Shown: piece by piece, positions 26,826-36,299 of the stretch
How positions within the stretch are numbered: the first letter of the stretch is position 1
How the letters are laid out: each line of letters starts with the position of its first letter
NCBI RefSeq assembly: GCF_001618955.1
Contig: NZ_LVYV01000056.1
Coordinates: 231,014 to 295,013 of the forward strand
Length of the DNA stretch: 64,000 nucleotides
Direction: 5' to 3'
Source: Tardiphaga robiniae
GTDB taxonomy: Bacteria > Pseudomonadota > Alphaproteobacteria > Rhizobiales > Xanthobacteraceae
The notes under the pieces: model-generated
What the model was told of the DNA's origin: nothing
The model's database searches: none
Seen by the model: the letters and a program-made list of their open reading frames with translations, nothing else
Position numbers and translations under genes: made by a program

Positions 26826-28268
26826 ATGGATTCCCAAGTTGCAGCCACCCACTTACTTGTCGGTGACGGGCGCGGTCTCGTGACGAACGCTATTCTCAAG
26901 CATGAGGCTGGGACGATTTCCGCTATCGATACGGCCCCGGCTGGTCACGCATCGGCGCATTCACTCGTGATGCCGGCATTCGTCAACGCGCATGATCACG
27001 CGCGTCTGGCCGGTGCCGCCATCGGCTCGTGCGATCTGCCTCTGGAAACAGTATTGCCGAGATCCGGATTTGGCGCACCGCCCGACCCATATCTTGGTGC
27101 TGCGGCCGCCCTGGCACGATCTGCGCGCGCTGGCTGCGGCGCCATGATGGTTCACTATACGAGACCAAGCGGAACGATGTCACTTATCGATGAGGCCAAG
27201 GAGATCGCTCGCGCCGCGCGCGATGTTGGCATTCGCATGGCCTTCGCCTTCGCGGTGCGCGATAAGAATCCGATCGTTTACGGCGACAGCGAGGGCGTTC
27301 TCTCGGCGCTCAAACCCGCTGACAGGCAAACCATCGAAAGCTTGTTCGTCCGCCGTACGATGCAACCGCGCGACTACATCGAACTGACCGAGACCGTCAG
27401 CGCAGAGATCGCCTCCCCGCTGATCGACGTTCAGTTCGGACCGGCAGGCGTGCAGTGGTGTTCACGGCCGATGCTGGAGGCCATTGCCGAGCGCTCCGCG
27501 ACCACAGGTAGGCAGGTGCATATGCATCTTCTGGAGACACCCTATCAGCGGAAGTGGGCGGATCAGGAATTTCCTGGCGGAATCGTCCATTATCTGCGCG
27601 ACATCGGCCTGCTGTCCGAGCGCCTCACGGTTGCACACTGCATCTACGCACATCCCGGCGAGCTTGAGCTTTTAGCTCAATCAGGCGTGCGGATCGTGAC
27701 CAACTTCGGCTCTAATCTGCACACGTATACAGGGCTCGGCCCCATCGCAGCCGCGCACAAGTGCGGCTGCGGAATTGCCGTCGGAGTCGATGGTCGTGCC
27801 GTGGACGAAGACGGCGACATAATTCGGGAAATGCGCATCGTGCAGATGATCCACGGCGGCACCGGATTCGACCGCACGTGGTCACGCGAGGAATTCCTTT
27901 CACTCACCATCAAGAACGGTCGTCGCGCGGTCGGAGCGCCGGGAGTCGGCGTATTGACGCCTGGCTCGCCCGCAGATTTTGTGACCCTCGACATGGAGCG
28001 GCTCGAACGAGACGTGCTGATCCCATCCGATCCGATCCAACTACTTTTCGCTCGCGGAAATACGTCGTTCGTAAAGGATGTCACCGTCGCCGGACAGACC
28101 ATCGTAAGCGACGGTATTCTCACTGGGATTGATTTGCCAGCCGTGGAACAGGAATTTCGCGAAAAGTATCGCGCCGCCAACGCTGGATACAGCCAGCACT
28201 GGACAAGTTGGGGGCCTTTCGAGAAGGCCGTACGCGAGTGGTACAAAGGACATGTGAGTTGCGAATGA
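26826..28268 (+). CDS. Amidohydrolase-superfamily enzyme (cytosine deaminase/chlorohydrolase-like)
   Basis: A 480-residue metal-dependent hydrolase. The metal ligands can be followed: HDH in MPAFVNAHDHARL near residue 58, a histidine in QVHMHLLET, another in VAHCIYAHPGE, and the aspartate in GIAVGVDGRAVDEDGD. The C-terminal barrel closure is typical (GVLTPGSPADFVTLDMERL). Relatives deaminate or dechlorinate nitrogen heterocycles or open cyclic amides. Its pairing with the binding protein suggests uptake and hydrolysis of one nitrogen-containing compound. Confidence 0.9.
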   Translation: MDSQVAATHLLVGDGRGLVTNAILKHEAGTISAIDTAPAGHASAHSLVMPAFVNAHDHARLAGAAIGSCDLPLETVLPRSGFGAPPDPYLGAAAALARSARAGCGAMMVHYTRPSGTMSLIDEAKEIARAARDVGIRMAFAFAVRDKNPIVYGDSEGVLSALKPADRQTIESLFVRRTMQPRDYIELTETVSAEIASPLIDVQFGPAGVQWCSRPMLEAIAERSATTGRQVHMHLLETPYQRKWADQEFPGGIVHYLRDIGLLSERLTVAHCIYAHPGELELLAQSGVRIVTNFGSNLHTYTGLGPIAAAHKCGCGIAVGVDGRAVDEDGDIIREMRIVQMIHGGTGFDRTWSREEFLSLTIKNGRRAVGAPGVGVLTPGSPADFVTLDMERLERDVLIPSDPIQLLFARGNTSFVKDVTVAGQTIVSDGILTGIDLPAVEQEFREKYRAANAGYSQHWTSWGPFEKAVREWYKGHVSCE

Positions 28269-28324
28269 CAGACGGAGCGCCTCCACGCCAGCGTCGGGAC
28301 GGGAGAAAGGTCAAAGGCGATTAG

Positions 28325-28696
28325 CCCGGCAAGCCGCTGCAAAAGGAGCGATGGATCGCAGCCATTGACTCTGTCGGCAGCCATACGCTCGCCAATGTGT
28401 GTGCCGGGATCAAGTCTGACGGCGCGGTGGCCGCGTGTGGTATGGCGCAAGGCCTGGATTTCCCGGCGAGCGTCGCCCCGTTCATCCTGCGCGGTGTTGC
28501 ACTGTTCGGAATTAACAGCGTGACCCGTCCGAAGTCGGAGCGTGTCGAAGCTTGGGATCGTCTCGCTTCGCTACTGACGGATGCAGATCTGGAACCGACG
28601 ATGATGGAAATTGGACTCAACGATGTTCAAAGCACCGCGGGACGCCTCATGAATGGGCAGATCCGTGGAAGGATCGTAGTTGACGTCAATCGGTGA
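28325..28696 (+). pseudogene. Partial second copy of the acuI 3' end
   Basis: These 372 bases align without gaps to 24861-25232, the last 124 codons of acuI including the stop. The first roughly 265 positions differ at about a dozen sites; the last 105 differ far more. There is no 5' half, no start and no cofactor loop, so the product cannot work. The copy and the complete gene form direct repeats around the solute-binding protein and amidohydrolase genes. Confidence 0.9.
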
Positions 28697-28720
28697 AAGA
28701 GGTCGGCCCAGGCACCATAC

Positions 28721-28748
28721 ACCTGCGGCGCCCCGGGACGCCGTAGGT
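28721..28748 (+). terminator. Stem-loop after the partial acuI copy
   Basis: ACCTGCGGCG and CGCCGTAGGT can pair as a 10-bp stem (one G-U) around an 8-base loop, 25 bases after the stop. No strong T run follows, so it is a terminator candidate only. The same block, with changes, follows the third scrap at 48006. Confidence 0.45.
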
Positions 28749-28788
28749 CTTGGTCGATCCATCACTTCGCGTTATACGACCACACTTT

Positions 28789-29838
28789 TCATTCTATCAA
28801 ATTGGCTTCGCGGGCGAGAGTGGCAATCAAATCTGCTGCTGACATCTCGCGCGAGAGAGGAGCGCCTTGCCCTGCCCATTGCGCGGCAAACTCGTTGTTT
28901 CCGATCTTGACCGCGGCTGCATTGAGCTGCTTGGCTGCGTCATAGGCAACCGGATATGCCGCAACAGGGGGACCTCCCGCCGCTTCAGCATGCTCAATAA
29001 AGCGATTGACGAGGCCGCGAGCTGGCCGTCCGGAAAGTGTGGTCGTCAATCGGGTGATCCCAGCGCGTGCGCTTTTCAGATTTTCCCGATAGCTCGCGTT
29101 CGCGGCCGATTCCGGGCACAAAACGAATGCCGTTCCAAGCTGGGCGCCCACTGCCCCGAGGTCTAGCGCGGCGCGGATGCCGGCTCCGTCCATAATGCCG
29201 CCCGCCGCGATGATGGGCACTTTCGACCGGCTCGCAAGCATCCGAACCAGCACGGATGTGCTGAGGCGCTCATCGACCAAATCTGCATCGAAAACGCCAC
29301 GATGTCCTCCCGCTTCAATCCCCTGCGCCACGATGGCATCGACACCCGCGTCTTCGAGTGCGGAAGCTTCACGCGGGTGGGTGGCAGAGGCCATGGTTTT
29401 GATCCCGACGCCGCGGAAGGCGGTCAGGATATCGGCGGAGGGCAGCCCAAAATGGAAACTTACGACTTCGGGGCGCTCATCAAGGAGCATCCGCAGCGCC
29501 TCATCATCGTCAAGAAATGACTTGTAGATCTCATCGATCTTGGTCGGAAGCTCCAAGCCCACTTCGGAAAACAGCGGGGCGAGGCGCTGAAGCCACGCGG
29601 CTTCGCGTGCACGGTCGCGGATCGCCGGGGTGTGGCAAAATACGTTCACGTTGATCGGCTTGTCGGTGAGCTCCCGTGCTTCCCGAATCATCTTACGTGC
29701 TTGCGGCACCGTGCTCGCACCAATTCCAAGCGACCCTAGAGCACCAGCGTTCGACGAAGCAGCAGCTAAGGCTGGCGTGGAGACTCCTGCCATGGGCGCC
29801 TGCACAATTGGATATCGAACGGATAAATCTCGAAACAT
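28789..29838 (-). CDS. Nitronate monooxygenase-family flavoprotein (first copy)
   Basis: About 349 residues, a TIM-barrel FMN enzyme. YPIVQAPMAGVSTPALAAASS at the N-terminus, the IEAGGHRG loop and VPIIAAGGIMDGAGIRAAL are the family signatures; GAVGAQLGTAFV binds the phosphate of FMN. Such enzymes oxidise nitronates, including propionate-3-nitronate, though some relatives have other flavin chemistry. The start is ATG 29838, with a TTG at 29847 as alternative. It follows the tautomerase gene by 18 bases. Confidence 0.9.
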   Translation of the reverse strand: MFRDLSVRYPIVQAPMAGVSTPALAAASSNAGALGSLGIGASTVPQARKMIREARELTDKPINVNVFCHTPAIRDRAREAAWLQRLAPLFSEVGLELPTKIDEIYKSFLDDDEALRMLLDERPEVVSFHFGLPSADILTAFRGVGIKTMASATHPREASALEDAGVDAIVAQGIEAGGHRGVFDADLVDERLSTSVLVRMLASRSKVPIIAAGGIMDGAGIRAALDLGAVGAQLGTAFVLCPESAANASYRENLKSARAGITRLTTTLSGRPARGLVNRFIEHAEAAGGPPVAAYPVAYDAAKQLNAAAVKIGNNEFAAQWAGQGAPLSREMSAADLIATLAREANLIE

Positions 29839-29856
29839 TTTAATCAACGGCCCCTT

Positions 29857-30249
29857 CTAAGCAAGTTCACCGGTTAAAAACTGGGCGCGGCCGAGACCGA
29901 ACGACCAATCCGCGTCGCCGTTCTCGACAAACGACACGATGACATCGGAGCTATCGAGATCACAGGCGTCTTTCAGCTTTTGACATAGCAAGGCGTAGAA
30001 GGCGGCTTTCTGATCAGTCGGGCGCTTTCTGGAGGTCACCTCCACCAAAACCACGTTCTTGGTGCGACCGATATTGAGGCCCGTGTCCAGGAGGCACAGC
30101 CTGCCCTCCCGATATTCCGACACGATCTGGTAGCGATCACCCTCCGGCACGCCGAAAGCGCTGACGACCGCGGCGTGGGCTGCATCCAGCAGGCAGGCTA
30201 TTTCAGCATCCGTCCGACCTTCGATCATGTTGAAGCGAAGTAATGGCAT
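29857..30249 (-). CDS. Tautomerase-family protein
   Basis: A 130-residue member of the tautomerase superfamily. After removal of Met the N-terminal residue is proline (MPLLRFNMIEGRTDAEIACL), the usual catalytic base. The second half (NIGRTKNVVLVEVTSRKRP, ADWSFGLGRAQFL) fits the longer, double-unit branch of the family. It may isomerise or hydrate an unsaturated acid. AAAGGAA precedes the ATG. It is co-oriented with the nitronate monooxygenase gene. Confidence 0.85.
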   Translation of the reverse strand: MPLLRFNMIEGRTDAEIACLLDAAHAAVVSAFGVPEGDRYQIVSEYREGRLCLLDTGLNIGRTKNVVLVEVTSRKRPTDQKAAFYALLCQKLKDACDLDSSDVIVSFVENGDADWSFGLGRAQFLTGELA

Positions 30250-30450
30250 CAGCGTTCCTTTTGAGAGCTCTCTACGCGCAGTTCGAGTGGATATTTACGA
30301 TCCCGGTCACAGAAATCTGACCTCGCTGTCCGAGATACAAGCGCTATGTCGAGTGAGCTCGCTACCGTGATGTCGACCGCGAAGTCGGTTCGGATCGGAA
30401 GCGTGTCATCCGAAGACAACACGGTCCGTTCCGTGACCAATCACATCGGT

Positions 30451-31803
30451 CTACTCGGCGAAGCCGACCGACGTAGCTTTTTCAGGTAGTGACGCCTTCG
30501 AACGTCTGGGATCGAACGCCAGGTTAACGACCGCCGTAATCGCAGCCACGGCGATCGGATAAGCAAGGCCAGCGTAGATATTTCCAGTCGCGGCCACCAA
30601 GGAGAGGCTTATGAGCGGCATCAAACCGCCGAACACGCCTGTGCCGATGTGATAGGGAAGCGAAAGTGAAGTGTAGCGCAGTTGGGGAGGAAACATCTCA
30701 ACCAGGAATGCGGCATTGGGACCGTAAACCATCGCGACGAAGACCAGTTGGGCGACGATGAGTGCTGTGACCAGAACGAAGTTCTGGGCTGCGACGGCGC
30801 TCGTTATCGTCATGTAGATGGGCAAGTATAAAAGCGCCGCAAGAAACAAACCAGTCACCATTAGCTTCTTGCGTCCAATGCGGTCGGATAGTGCGCCGCA
30901 GACTACGATCATCGGCGTCCCGATCACCAGAGCGACTGCAAGGCAGATATTGGCCGTCAAGAAATCAACTTTCAATACGCCCTGGAGGAAATAGAGGACG
31001 TAGAATTGGCCGGTGTACCAGACGCATCCCAGTCCGGCCGTTGCGCCGAATAGCGCGTAGACAACGAAACCGAGGTTTTTCTTTTCGCCGAAACTCTCTT
31101 TGACCGGCGAGCGCGCCAGGCTGCCTTCTTTCCGCATTTTCTGGAACACAGGTGACTCGCTGAGTTTCAGCCGCAGGTAGATCGAGAGAAAGACGAGCAG
31201 AAATGATAGCAAGAACGGAATGCGCCAGCCCCATTCCTTGAAAGCGGCATCGCCAAGAGAAAGGCGACACGCAAGGACAACGACAATGGCCACGAAGAAG
31301 CCGACGGTCGCTGTGGTCTGAATGAAGCTGGTGAAAAACCCGCGCCTGTTAGGCGGCGCATGTTCCGCAACATAAATCGCGGCGCCGCCATATTCTCCGC
31401 CGATGGCGAGACCTTGAATGAGGCGAAGCAGCACGAGGGTCACAGGCGCGAAATAACCCGCCGTCTCGAAGGTCGGCAGCAATCCGATCAGTGCCGTCGA
31501 TACGCCCATTAGAACGAGAGTCAAAAGAAAGGTGTGCTTGCGACCGAGGCGATCACCCAAGCTTCCGAACAAAATCGCGCCCAGTGGCCGGACCAGGAAC
31601 CCGGTCGCGAATGTTGCGACACTAATCAAGACGGCCGCGGTCGGCTCATTCGCGGGATAAAACAAGGTTGAAAAGAAAATCGCCAGACTACCGTAAAGAT
31701 AGAAGTCGTACCATTCAATGATGGTGCCAGCACTCGATGCCAGAACGACCGTCCAGATTCCCGGATCGTCGCTCGTACTGGCTTTGCCTACTTCGCTTCC
31801 CAT
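30451..31803 (-). CDS. MHS-family MFS transporter (first copy)
   Basis: A 450-residue, twelve-helix transporter of the metabolite:H+ symporter group: GTIIEWYDFYLYGSLAIFFS, RPLGAILFGSLGDRLGRKHT, LIQGLAIGGEYGGAAIYVAE, LSESPVFQKM and ALSDRIGRKK. Members import organic acids such as shikimate, oxoglutarate or protocatechuate. The ATG at 31803 follows GGAG; the frame upstream to 31863 is not needed. It sits between two nitronate monooxygenase-like genes and probably imports their substrate. Confidence 0.92.
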   Translation of the reverse strand: MGSEVGKASTSDDPGIWTVVLASSAGTIIEWYDFYLYGSLAIFFSTLFYPANEPTAAVLISVATFATGFLVRPLGAILFGSLGDRLGRKHTFLLTLVLMGVSTALIGLLPTFETAGYFAPVTLVLLRLIQGLAIGGEYGGAAIYVAEHAPPNRRGFFTSFIQTTATVGFFVAIVVVLACRLSLGDAAFKEWGWRIPFLLSFLLVFLSIYLRLKLSESPVFQKMRKEGSLARSPVKESFGEKKNLGFVVYALFGATAGLGCVWYTGQFYVLYFLQGVLKVDFLTANICLAVALVIGTPMIVVCGALSDRIGRKKLMVTGLFLAALLYLPIYMTITSAVAAQNFVLVTALIVAQLVFVAMVYGPNAAFLVEMFPPQLRYTSLSLPYHIGTGVFGGLMPLISLSLVAATGNIYAGLAYPIAVAAITAVVNLAFDPRRSKASLPEKATSVGFAE

Positions 31804-31878
31804 AACATGGACTCCATTGGCTGCTGGTTGTGGATGTTGTTGATCGTCAATGCGATATGCCACGACTATCCAACCGTG

Positions 31879-32907
31879 CTACTTCACCCGGCGCAGCGAC
31901 GCGTCGGCCGTCCTGATCAGGTCGCTGCTGGCAGACAGGCGGTTGACCGCCTGGGCGACGACGCTGTCGATGAGTTCTCGCGCGGTCGGCAGATCGCGGA
32001 CCAGCCCAATCGCTTCGCCTACGGTGACGTTGGCTGTGTCGTGGTCGCCCGAGACTGAGGCAGCCTCGACCTTCTGCAGTTGATCGGCCTGAATCTTGCC
32101 AAGCTCATCCTCACGGCCATGCCACTCTTCGACGAACTTGTTGCGCAGCAGCCGTCCCGTATAGGGGAATGGCCAGGCCCTTTGGCGAACGACGTCGTAC
32201 ACTGTTGTGCGGATCGTATCGTCGCCGCTTGCCGCAACGACTCTCGCCTTAGCGTCTTCGTGGATCAGAGCCTCTTGCGTGGCCCAGAACCGCGTTCCCA
32301 TTAGCACGCCATCAGCGCCGAGCATGAGAGCCGCAGCAAGCCCGCGACCGTCTGCAATGCCGCCGGCCGCAGCTACCAATGTCTTCGGCGAGCGCGTCGC
32401 ACAGAGATCGACAACGTCGGGAACGAACGGCATGGTCGAACGCACCGAAAATCCGTGACCACCGGCTTCCGTCCCTTGCGCGACTATCACGTCCGCGCCG
32501 ATATCGATGGCGCGCTTGGCGTGCTCAATCGTGTGGACTTGGCATATCAGGTGAACACCCAGTTTTTTGACACGCGCGCCGAGCGACGCTGGATCGCCGA
32601 ACGACAGCATCATGGCCGTCGGGCGCTGCGCAAGCGCGCGATCGAAGAGCTCGACGTCCGGCGTCACAGACCACGTGATGAAGCCACAGCCAACGCGGGG
32701 GTGAGTGACCTTCGCGGTTTCTGCTTCGAACCACGCGCGGTCGCCGTATCCTCCGCCCAACAGACCGAGAGCGCCGGCATCGCTGACCGCCGACGCAAGC
32801 ACGCCTCCCGCCGCCGGCGTCATGGGGGCTAGAATGATCGGATGCTGAATCCCGAAGAATTTCGTGAGCCTGGTCGTCAGCACCGACGTCGCGTGAGAAC
32901 CTGTCAT
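31879..32907 (-). CDS. Nitronate monooxygenase-family flavoprotein (second copy)
   Basis: A 342-residue protein of the same family as the gene at 28789 but clearly divergent from it. It has FGIQHPIILAPMTPAAGGVL, VIVAQGTEAGGHGFSV, LVAAAGGIADGRGLAAALML and GADGVLMGTRFWAT. The ATG at 32907 follows AGGGGAC. It is divergent from a LysR gene, with a dyad in between, and leads the leftward group NMO, transporter, tautomerase, NMO. Confidence 0.9.
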   Translation of the reverse strand: MTGSHATSVLTTRLTKFFGIQHPIILAPMTPAAGGVLASAVSDAGALGLLGGGYGDRAWFEAETAKVTHPRVGCGFITWSVTPDVELFDRALAQRPTAMMLSFGDPASLGARVKKLGVHLICQVHTIEHAKRAIDIGADVIVAQGTEAGGHGFSVRSTMPFVPDVVDLCATRSPKTLVAAAGGIADGRGLAAALMLGADGVLMGTRFWATQEALIHEDAKARVVAASGDDTIRTTVYDVVRQRAWPFPYTGRLLRNKFVEEWHGREDELGKIQADQLQKVEAASVSGDHDTANVTVGEAIGLVRDLPTARELIDSVVAQAVNRLSASSDLIRTADASLRRVK

Positions 32908-33001
32908 GTCCCCTGCCTCCTCGTTTGGCAACTCTTTTGACTGCCTAGTTCATTGCCAAAATCTGGGTTAAATCTTGCGTAGACTCATTTCAAATGATTA
33001 G

Positions 33002-33022
33002 ATCAGATCAACTTCATCTGAT
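33002..33022. promoter_or_regulatory. LysR operator-like dyad
   Basis: ATCAGAT and ATCTGAT form a perfect 7-7-7 inverted repeat containing the T-N11-A pattern of LysR sites. It lies 20 bases before the LysR start and about 95 bases upstream of the divergent nitronate monooxygenase gene, the usual place for a shared operator. Confidence 0.65.
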
Positions 33023-33041
33023 TTTGAGATAGAGCGTCGAG

Positions 33042-33974
33042 ATGAATAGCGCAGACCTCAAGTTCTTCCGGGCCGTCGCGGACGCGCGTAGCATTTGCGG
33101 CGCGGCCGGGATGCTGAACACGGTGCAGTCGAATGTGACCGCTCGGGTGCGCGCGCTTGAGGCCGAACTAGGAGCGCCTCTCTTCCACCGATCGCGTAAA
33201 GGCGTGACGCTTACTCATGTGGGTGATCGTCTGCTCCCCTACGCAATCAAGGTCGGTGAATTGCTTGCGCAGGCGCGGCAGGCCGTCACGGATGACGCCG
33301 TACCCAGCGGACAACTCCGCATCGGTTCACTCGAAACGACAGCCGCGCTCAGACTCCCACCGACGTTGATCCGCTATGCGCAGAAACATCCGGCAGTAGA
33401 TGTGCATATCGAGACTGGGTCGACTGACGACCTTCTCCGCCGTGTACTGGAGCGGCAGATCGATGGCGCGTTCGTGTCCGGTCCCGTGGAACATAGCGAA
33501 CTCGAAACCATACCCGTCGTCGTCGAAGAACTCGTCATTCTCTCCAAGGCTTCAACGGCGAATTGGCAACAGTTGCGCGCCGAATTCGTTCGAAGCGGCG
33601 CGAAAGTGCTCGCCTTCCGCTCGGGCTGTTCGTACCGCAAGCGAATGGAGGAATTTTTAGCGAGGGATGGAATCTTCGATGCTCGCTGGATGGAGATGGG
33701 AACGCTCGACGGCATCATCGGCTGCGTCTCCGCCGGAATTGGTGTCGCCATGCTGCCTCGCGCCGTGATGCAATCCGCCATCGATGCGGGGCAAGTCAGC
33801 GCGCATGCGCTTCCCGACGGCGCCGGGCTCGCCACCACGGTGTTCGTCCGGCGCAAGAACGACTATCTGTCGGGAACGTTACGCAGCTTCATCGACAATG
33901 CCCGCCCCTGCGCGACCGATTCCGGCGTTCATTTCGATCGGGCGGCGATCGGAATGCAGTCACACGCGTCCTGA
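33042..33974 (+). CDS. LysR-family regulator
   Basis: A 310-residue regulator. The N-terminal winged helix reads DLKFFRAVADARSICGAAGM, LNTVQSNVTARVRALEAELG and LFHRSRKGVTLTHVGDRLL. The ligand domain (GQLRIGSLETTAALRLPPTL, GAFVSGPVEHSELE) has about the length of the family. It is transcribed away from the nitronate monooxygenase/transporter group and probably controls it through the dyad at 33002-33022. Confidence 0.92.
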   Translation: MNSADLKFFRAVADARSICGAAGMLNTVQSNVTARVRALEAELGAPLFHRSRKGVTLTHVGDRLLPYAIKVGELLAQARQAVTDDAVPSGQLRIGSLETTAALRLPPTLIRYAQKHPAVDVHIETGSTDDLLRRVLERQIDGAFVSGPVEHSELETIPVVVEELVILSKASTANWQQLRAEFVRSGAKVLAFRSGCSYRKRMEEFLARDGIFDARWMEMGTLDGIIGCVSAGIGVAMLPRAVMQSAIDAGQVSAHALPDGAGLATTVFVRRKNDYLSGTLRSFIDNARPCATDSGVHFDRAAIGMQSHAS

Positions 33975-34112
33975 CAGTACAGGTTTCGAGTGTCGTTGCG
34001 GGACAAGGCTTCAACGTCACCTCGCCCACATGTCCTTCAGGAGCTCGGTACGGATGGATCGCCTTGAAGCATGATCTATCGCGTTCGTGTCAATGTTCAT
34101 AACCCACTCGCG

Positions 34113-36080
34113 CTATCTCTTGTTCTGCCGGTGCTCGACGAGGTCGGTGACCACGGCGGGATCGGCCAGTGTCGATGTATCACCCAGAGATGACGGTTCG
34201 TCTTCGGCGATCTTGCGCAGGATGCGGCGCATGATCTTGCCGGAGCGGGTCTTTGGCAGGCCCGGCGCGAACTGGATGAGATCCGGCGAGGCGATCGGGC
34301 CGATGTCCTTGCGGACCCAGGCCACCAGCTCCTTGCGCAGCTCTTCCGTCGGCTCGACGCCGTTCATCAGCGTGACATAAGCGTAGATGCCCTGGCCCTT
34401 GATATCGTGCGGATAGCCGACCACCGCGGCTTCCGACACTTTCTCATGCGCGACCAGCGAAGACTCCACTTCGGCGGTACCCATGCGGTGGCCGGAGACG
34501 TTGATGACGTCATCGACGCGGCCGGTGATCCAGTAGTAGCCGTCGGCATCGCGGCGGCAGCCGTCGCCGGTGAAGTACTTGTTCTTGTAGGTCGAGAAAT
34601 AGGTCTGTTCGAAGCGCGCGTGATCGCCATAGACCGTACGCATCTGGCCCGGCCACGACTTGGCAATGCAGAGATTGCCCGAGGTCTCGCCGTCGAGCAC
34701 CTTGCCGTCGGCATCGACGATCTCGGGCACGACACCAAAGAACGGCCGCGTCGCCGAGCCGGGCTTGAGTTTCGTCGCGCCGGGCAGTGGCGTGATGAGA
34801 ATGCCGCCCGTCTCGGTCTGCCACCAAGTATCGACGATCGGCGCACGCGCCTCGCCGACCACGTGATAGTACCACTCCCAAGCTTCCGGATTGATCGGTT
34901 CGCCGACTGAGCCCAGCAGGCGCAGGCTCTTGCGCGAGGTCTTCTTTACCGGCTCATCGCCGGCCTGCATCAGCGCGCGGATTGCAGTCGGGGCGGTGTA
35001 GAAGATGTTGACCTTGTGCTTGTCGATGACTTCCCAGAAGCGCGACATCGACGGATAGTTCGGCACGCCTTCGAACATCAGCGTGGTCGCGCCGTTGGCC
35101 AGCGGTCCATAAAGAATGTAGCTGTGACCGGTGACCCAGCCGACGTCGGCGGTGCACCAGTAGATGTCACCCTCATGATAGTCGAACACATATTGATGCG
35201 TCATCGACGCGAACAGCAGATAGCCGCCAGTGGTGTGCAGCACGCCCTTGGGCTGGCCGGTGGAGCCCGACGTGTAGAGGATGAACAGCGGATCTTCCGC
35301 ATTCATCGGCTCGCAGGGGCATTCGGTGGTGACGACTTCGGCGGCTTCGCGGTACCAAAAGTCACGGGCGGGATCCATATTCACCGGTGTGCCGGTGTGC
35401 TTGACCACGACGACCCAGTCGACACCGCCGGCCTTGGCGACCGCGGCATCCACATTGTTCTTCAGCGGCACCTTCTTGCCGCCGCGCAGGCCTTCATCGG
35501 CGGTGATGATGATCTTCGACTGGCAGTCGGTGATGCGCTGCGCCAGCGAGTCCGGCGAGAAGCCGGCGAAGACCACTGAATGGACCGCGCCGATGCGCGC
35601 GCAGGCCAGCATCGCGTAGGCGGCTTCCGGAATCATCGGCAGATAGATGGTGACGCGGTCGCCTTTGCCGACATTGCGGTTGCGCAACACGTTGGCCATC
35701 TTGCAGACTTCGTCGTGCAGCTCCTGATAGCTGATGTGCTTCGACTGCGAGGGGTCGTCGCCTTCCCAGATGATCGCGGTCTGGTTGGCGCGCTTCGGTA
35801 GATGGCGGTCGATGCAATTATAGGCGGCGTTCAATACGCCATCCTCGAACCACTTGATCGAGATCTTGCCTGGGGCAAAGGACGTGTTTTCGATCTTGGT
35901 GGGGGCGTGGCTCCAGTTGAGGCGCTTGGCCTGCTCGGCCCAGAAGCCGTTGGAATGGCTGATCGAGCGCGCATACATCTCGTTGTATTTTGCGTCATCG
36001 ACGAAGGCGCGCGTCGTCCACTCAGCCGGTACGTCGTAAATCTTGTCGGAGACAGACTTTTCTTGCCTGCGGTTATTCAT
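34113..36080 (-). CDS. acs: Acetyl-CoA synthetase
   Basis: A 655-residue enzyme of full length that activates acetate with ATP and CoA. The AMP-binding P-loop ([20 protein letters not shown]), the WWQTETGG motif, the [20 protein letters not shown] hinge region and the C-terminal [11 protein letters not shown] are all present; the last contains the lysine that is reversibly acetylated in Acs proteins. AAGGGAATACA precedes the ATG. It may collect acetate from the nearby hydrolase pathway, though it has its own intergenic region. Confidence 0.96.
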   Translation of the reverse strand: MNNRRQEKSVSDKIYDVPAEWTTRAFVDDAKYNEMYARSISHSNGFWAEQAKRLNWSHAPTKIENTSFAPGKISIKWFEDGVLNAAYNCIDRHLPKRANQTAIIWEGDDPSQSKHISYQELHDEVCKMANVLRNRNVGKGDRVTIYLPMIPEAAYAMLACARIGAVHSVVFAGFSPDSLAQRITDCQSKIIITADEGLRGGKKVPLKNNVDAAVAKAGGVDWVVVVKHTGTPVNMDPARDFWYREAAEVVTTECPCEPMNAEDPLFILYTSGSTGQPKGVLHTTGGYLLFASMTHQYVFDYHEGDIYWCTADVGWVTGHSYILYGPLANGATTLMFEGVPNYPSMSRFWEVIDKHKVNIFYTAPTAIRALMQAGDEPVKKTSRKSLRLLGSVGEPINPEAWEWYYHVVGEARAPIVDTWWQTETGGILITPLPGATKLKPGSATRPFFGVVPEIVDADGKVLDGETSGNLCIAKSWPGQMRTVYGDHARFEQTYFSTYKNKYFTGDGCRRDADGYYWITGRVDDVINVSGHRMGTAEVESSLVAHEKVSEAAVVGYPHDIKGQGIYAYVTLMNGVEPTEELRKELVAWVRKDIGPIASPDLIQFAPGLPKTRSGKIMRRILRKIAEDEPSSLGDTSTLADPAVVTDLVEHRQNKR

Positions 36081-36253
36081 TGTATTCCCTTAATCAAGTT
36101 TTTTGAACCAGAGTAGCCACAGGGATCGACTCGATAGCTGCCAGCGGCAACGCGCTGAATCTCAGGTGTCATAAAACGGCGGCAAGCATCCGATTTCTTC
36201 TCAAAAGGTCGCGAGCATGCTGGCCTCGCAGACATGCCTTATTGGCATAGCGG

Positions 36254-36285
36254 ATGGTGGCGTGGAGAATTCTCCACGCCACCAT
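36254..36285. terminator. Perfect 32-base palindrome between transporter and acs genes
   Basis: Left arm ATGGTGGCGTGGAGAA is followed at once by its exact reverse complement, with no spacer. It starts 15 bases after the MHS transporter stop. In RNA it would form a strong stem with a small loop, so it may end transcription before acs; there is no T run in either direction. A protein-binding site is the alternative. Confidence 0.5.
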
Positions 36286-36299
36286 TGTGACAATGCAGA

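Noticed and set aside
27677..28450. 257-codon minus-strand open frame at the end of the amidohydrolase gene
   Set aside because: Antisense to the amidohydrolase and the acuI partial copy. The similar antisense frame at 24747 arises only because the DNA is duplicated.
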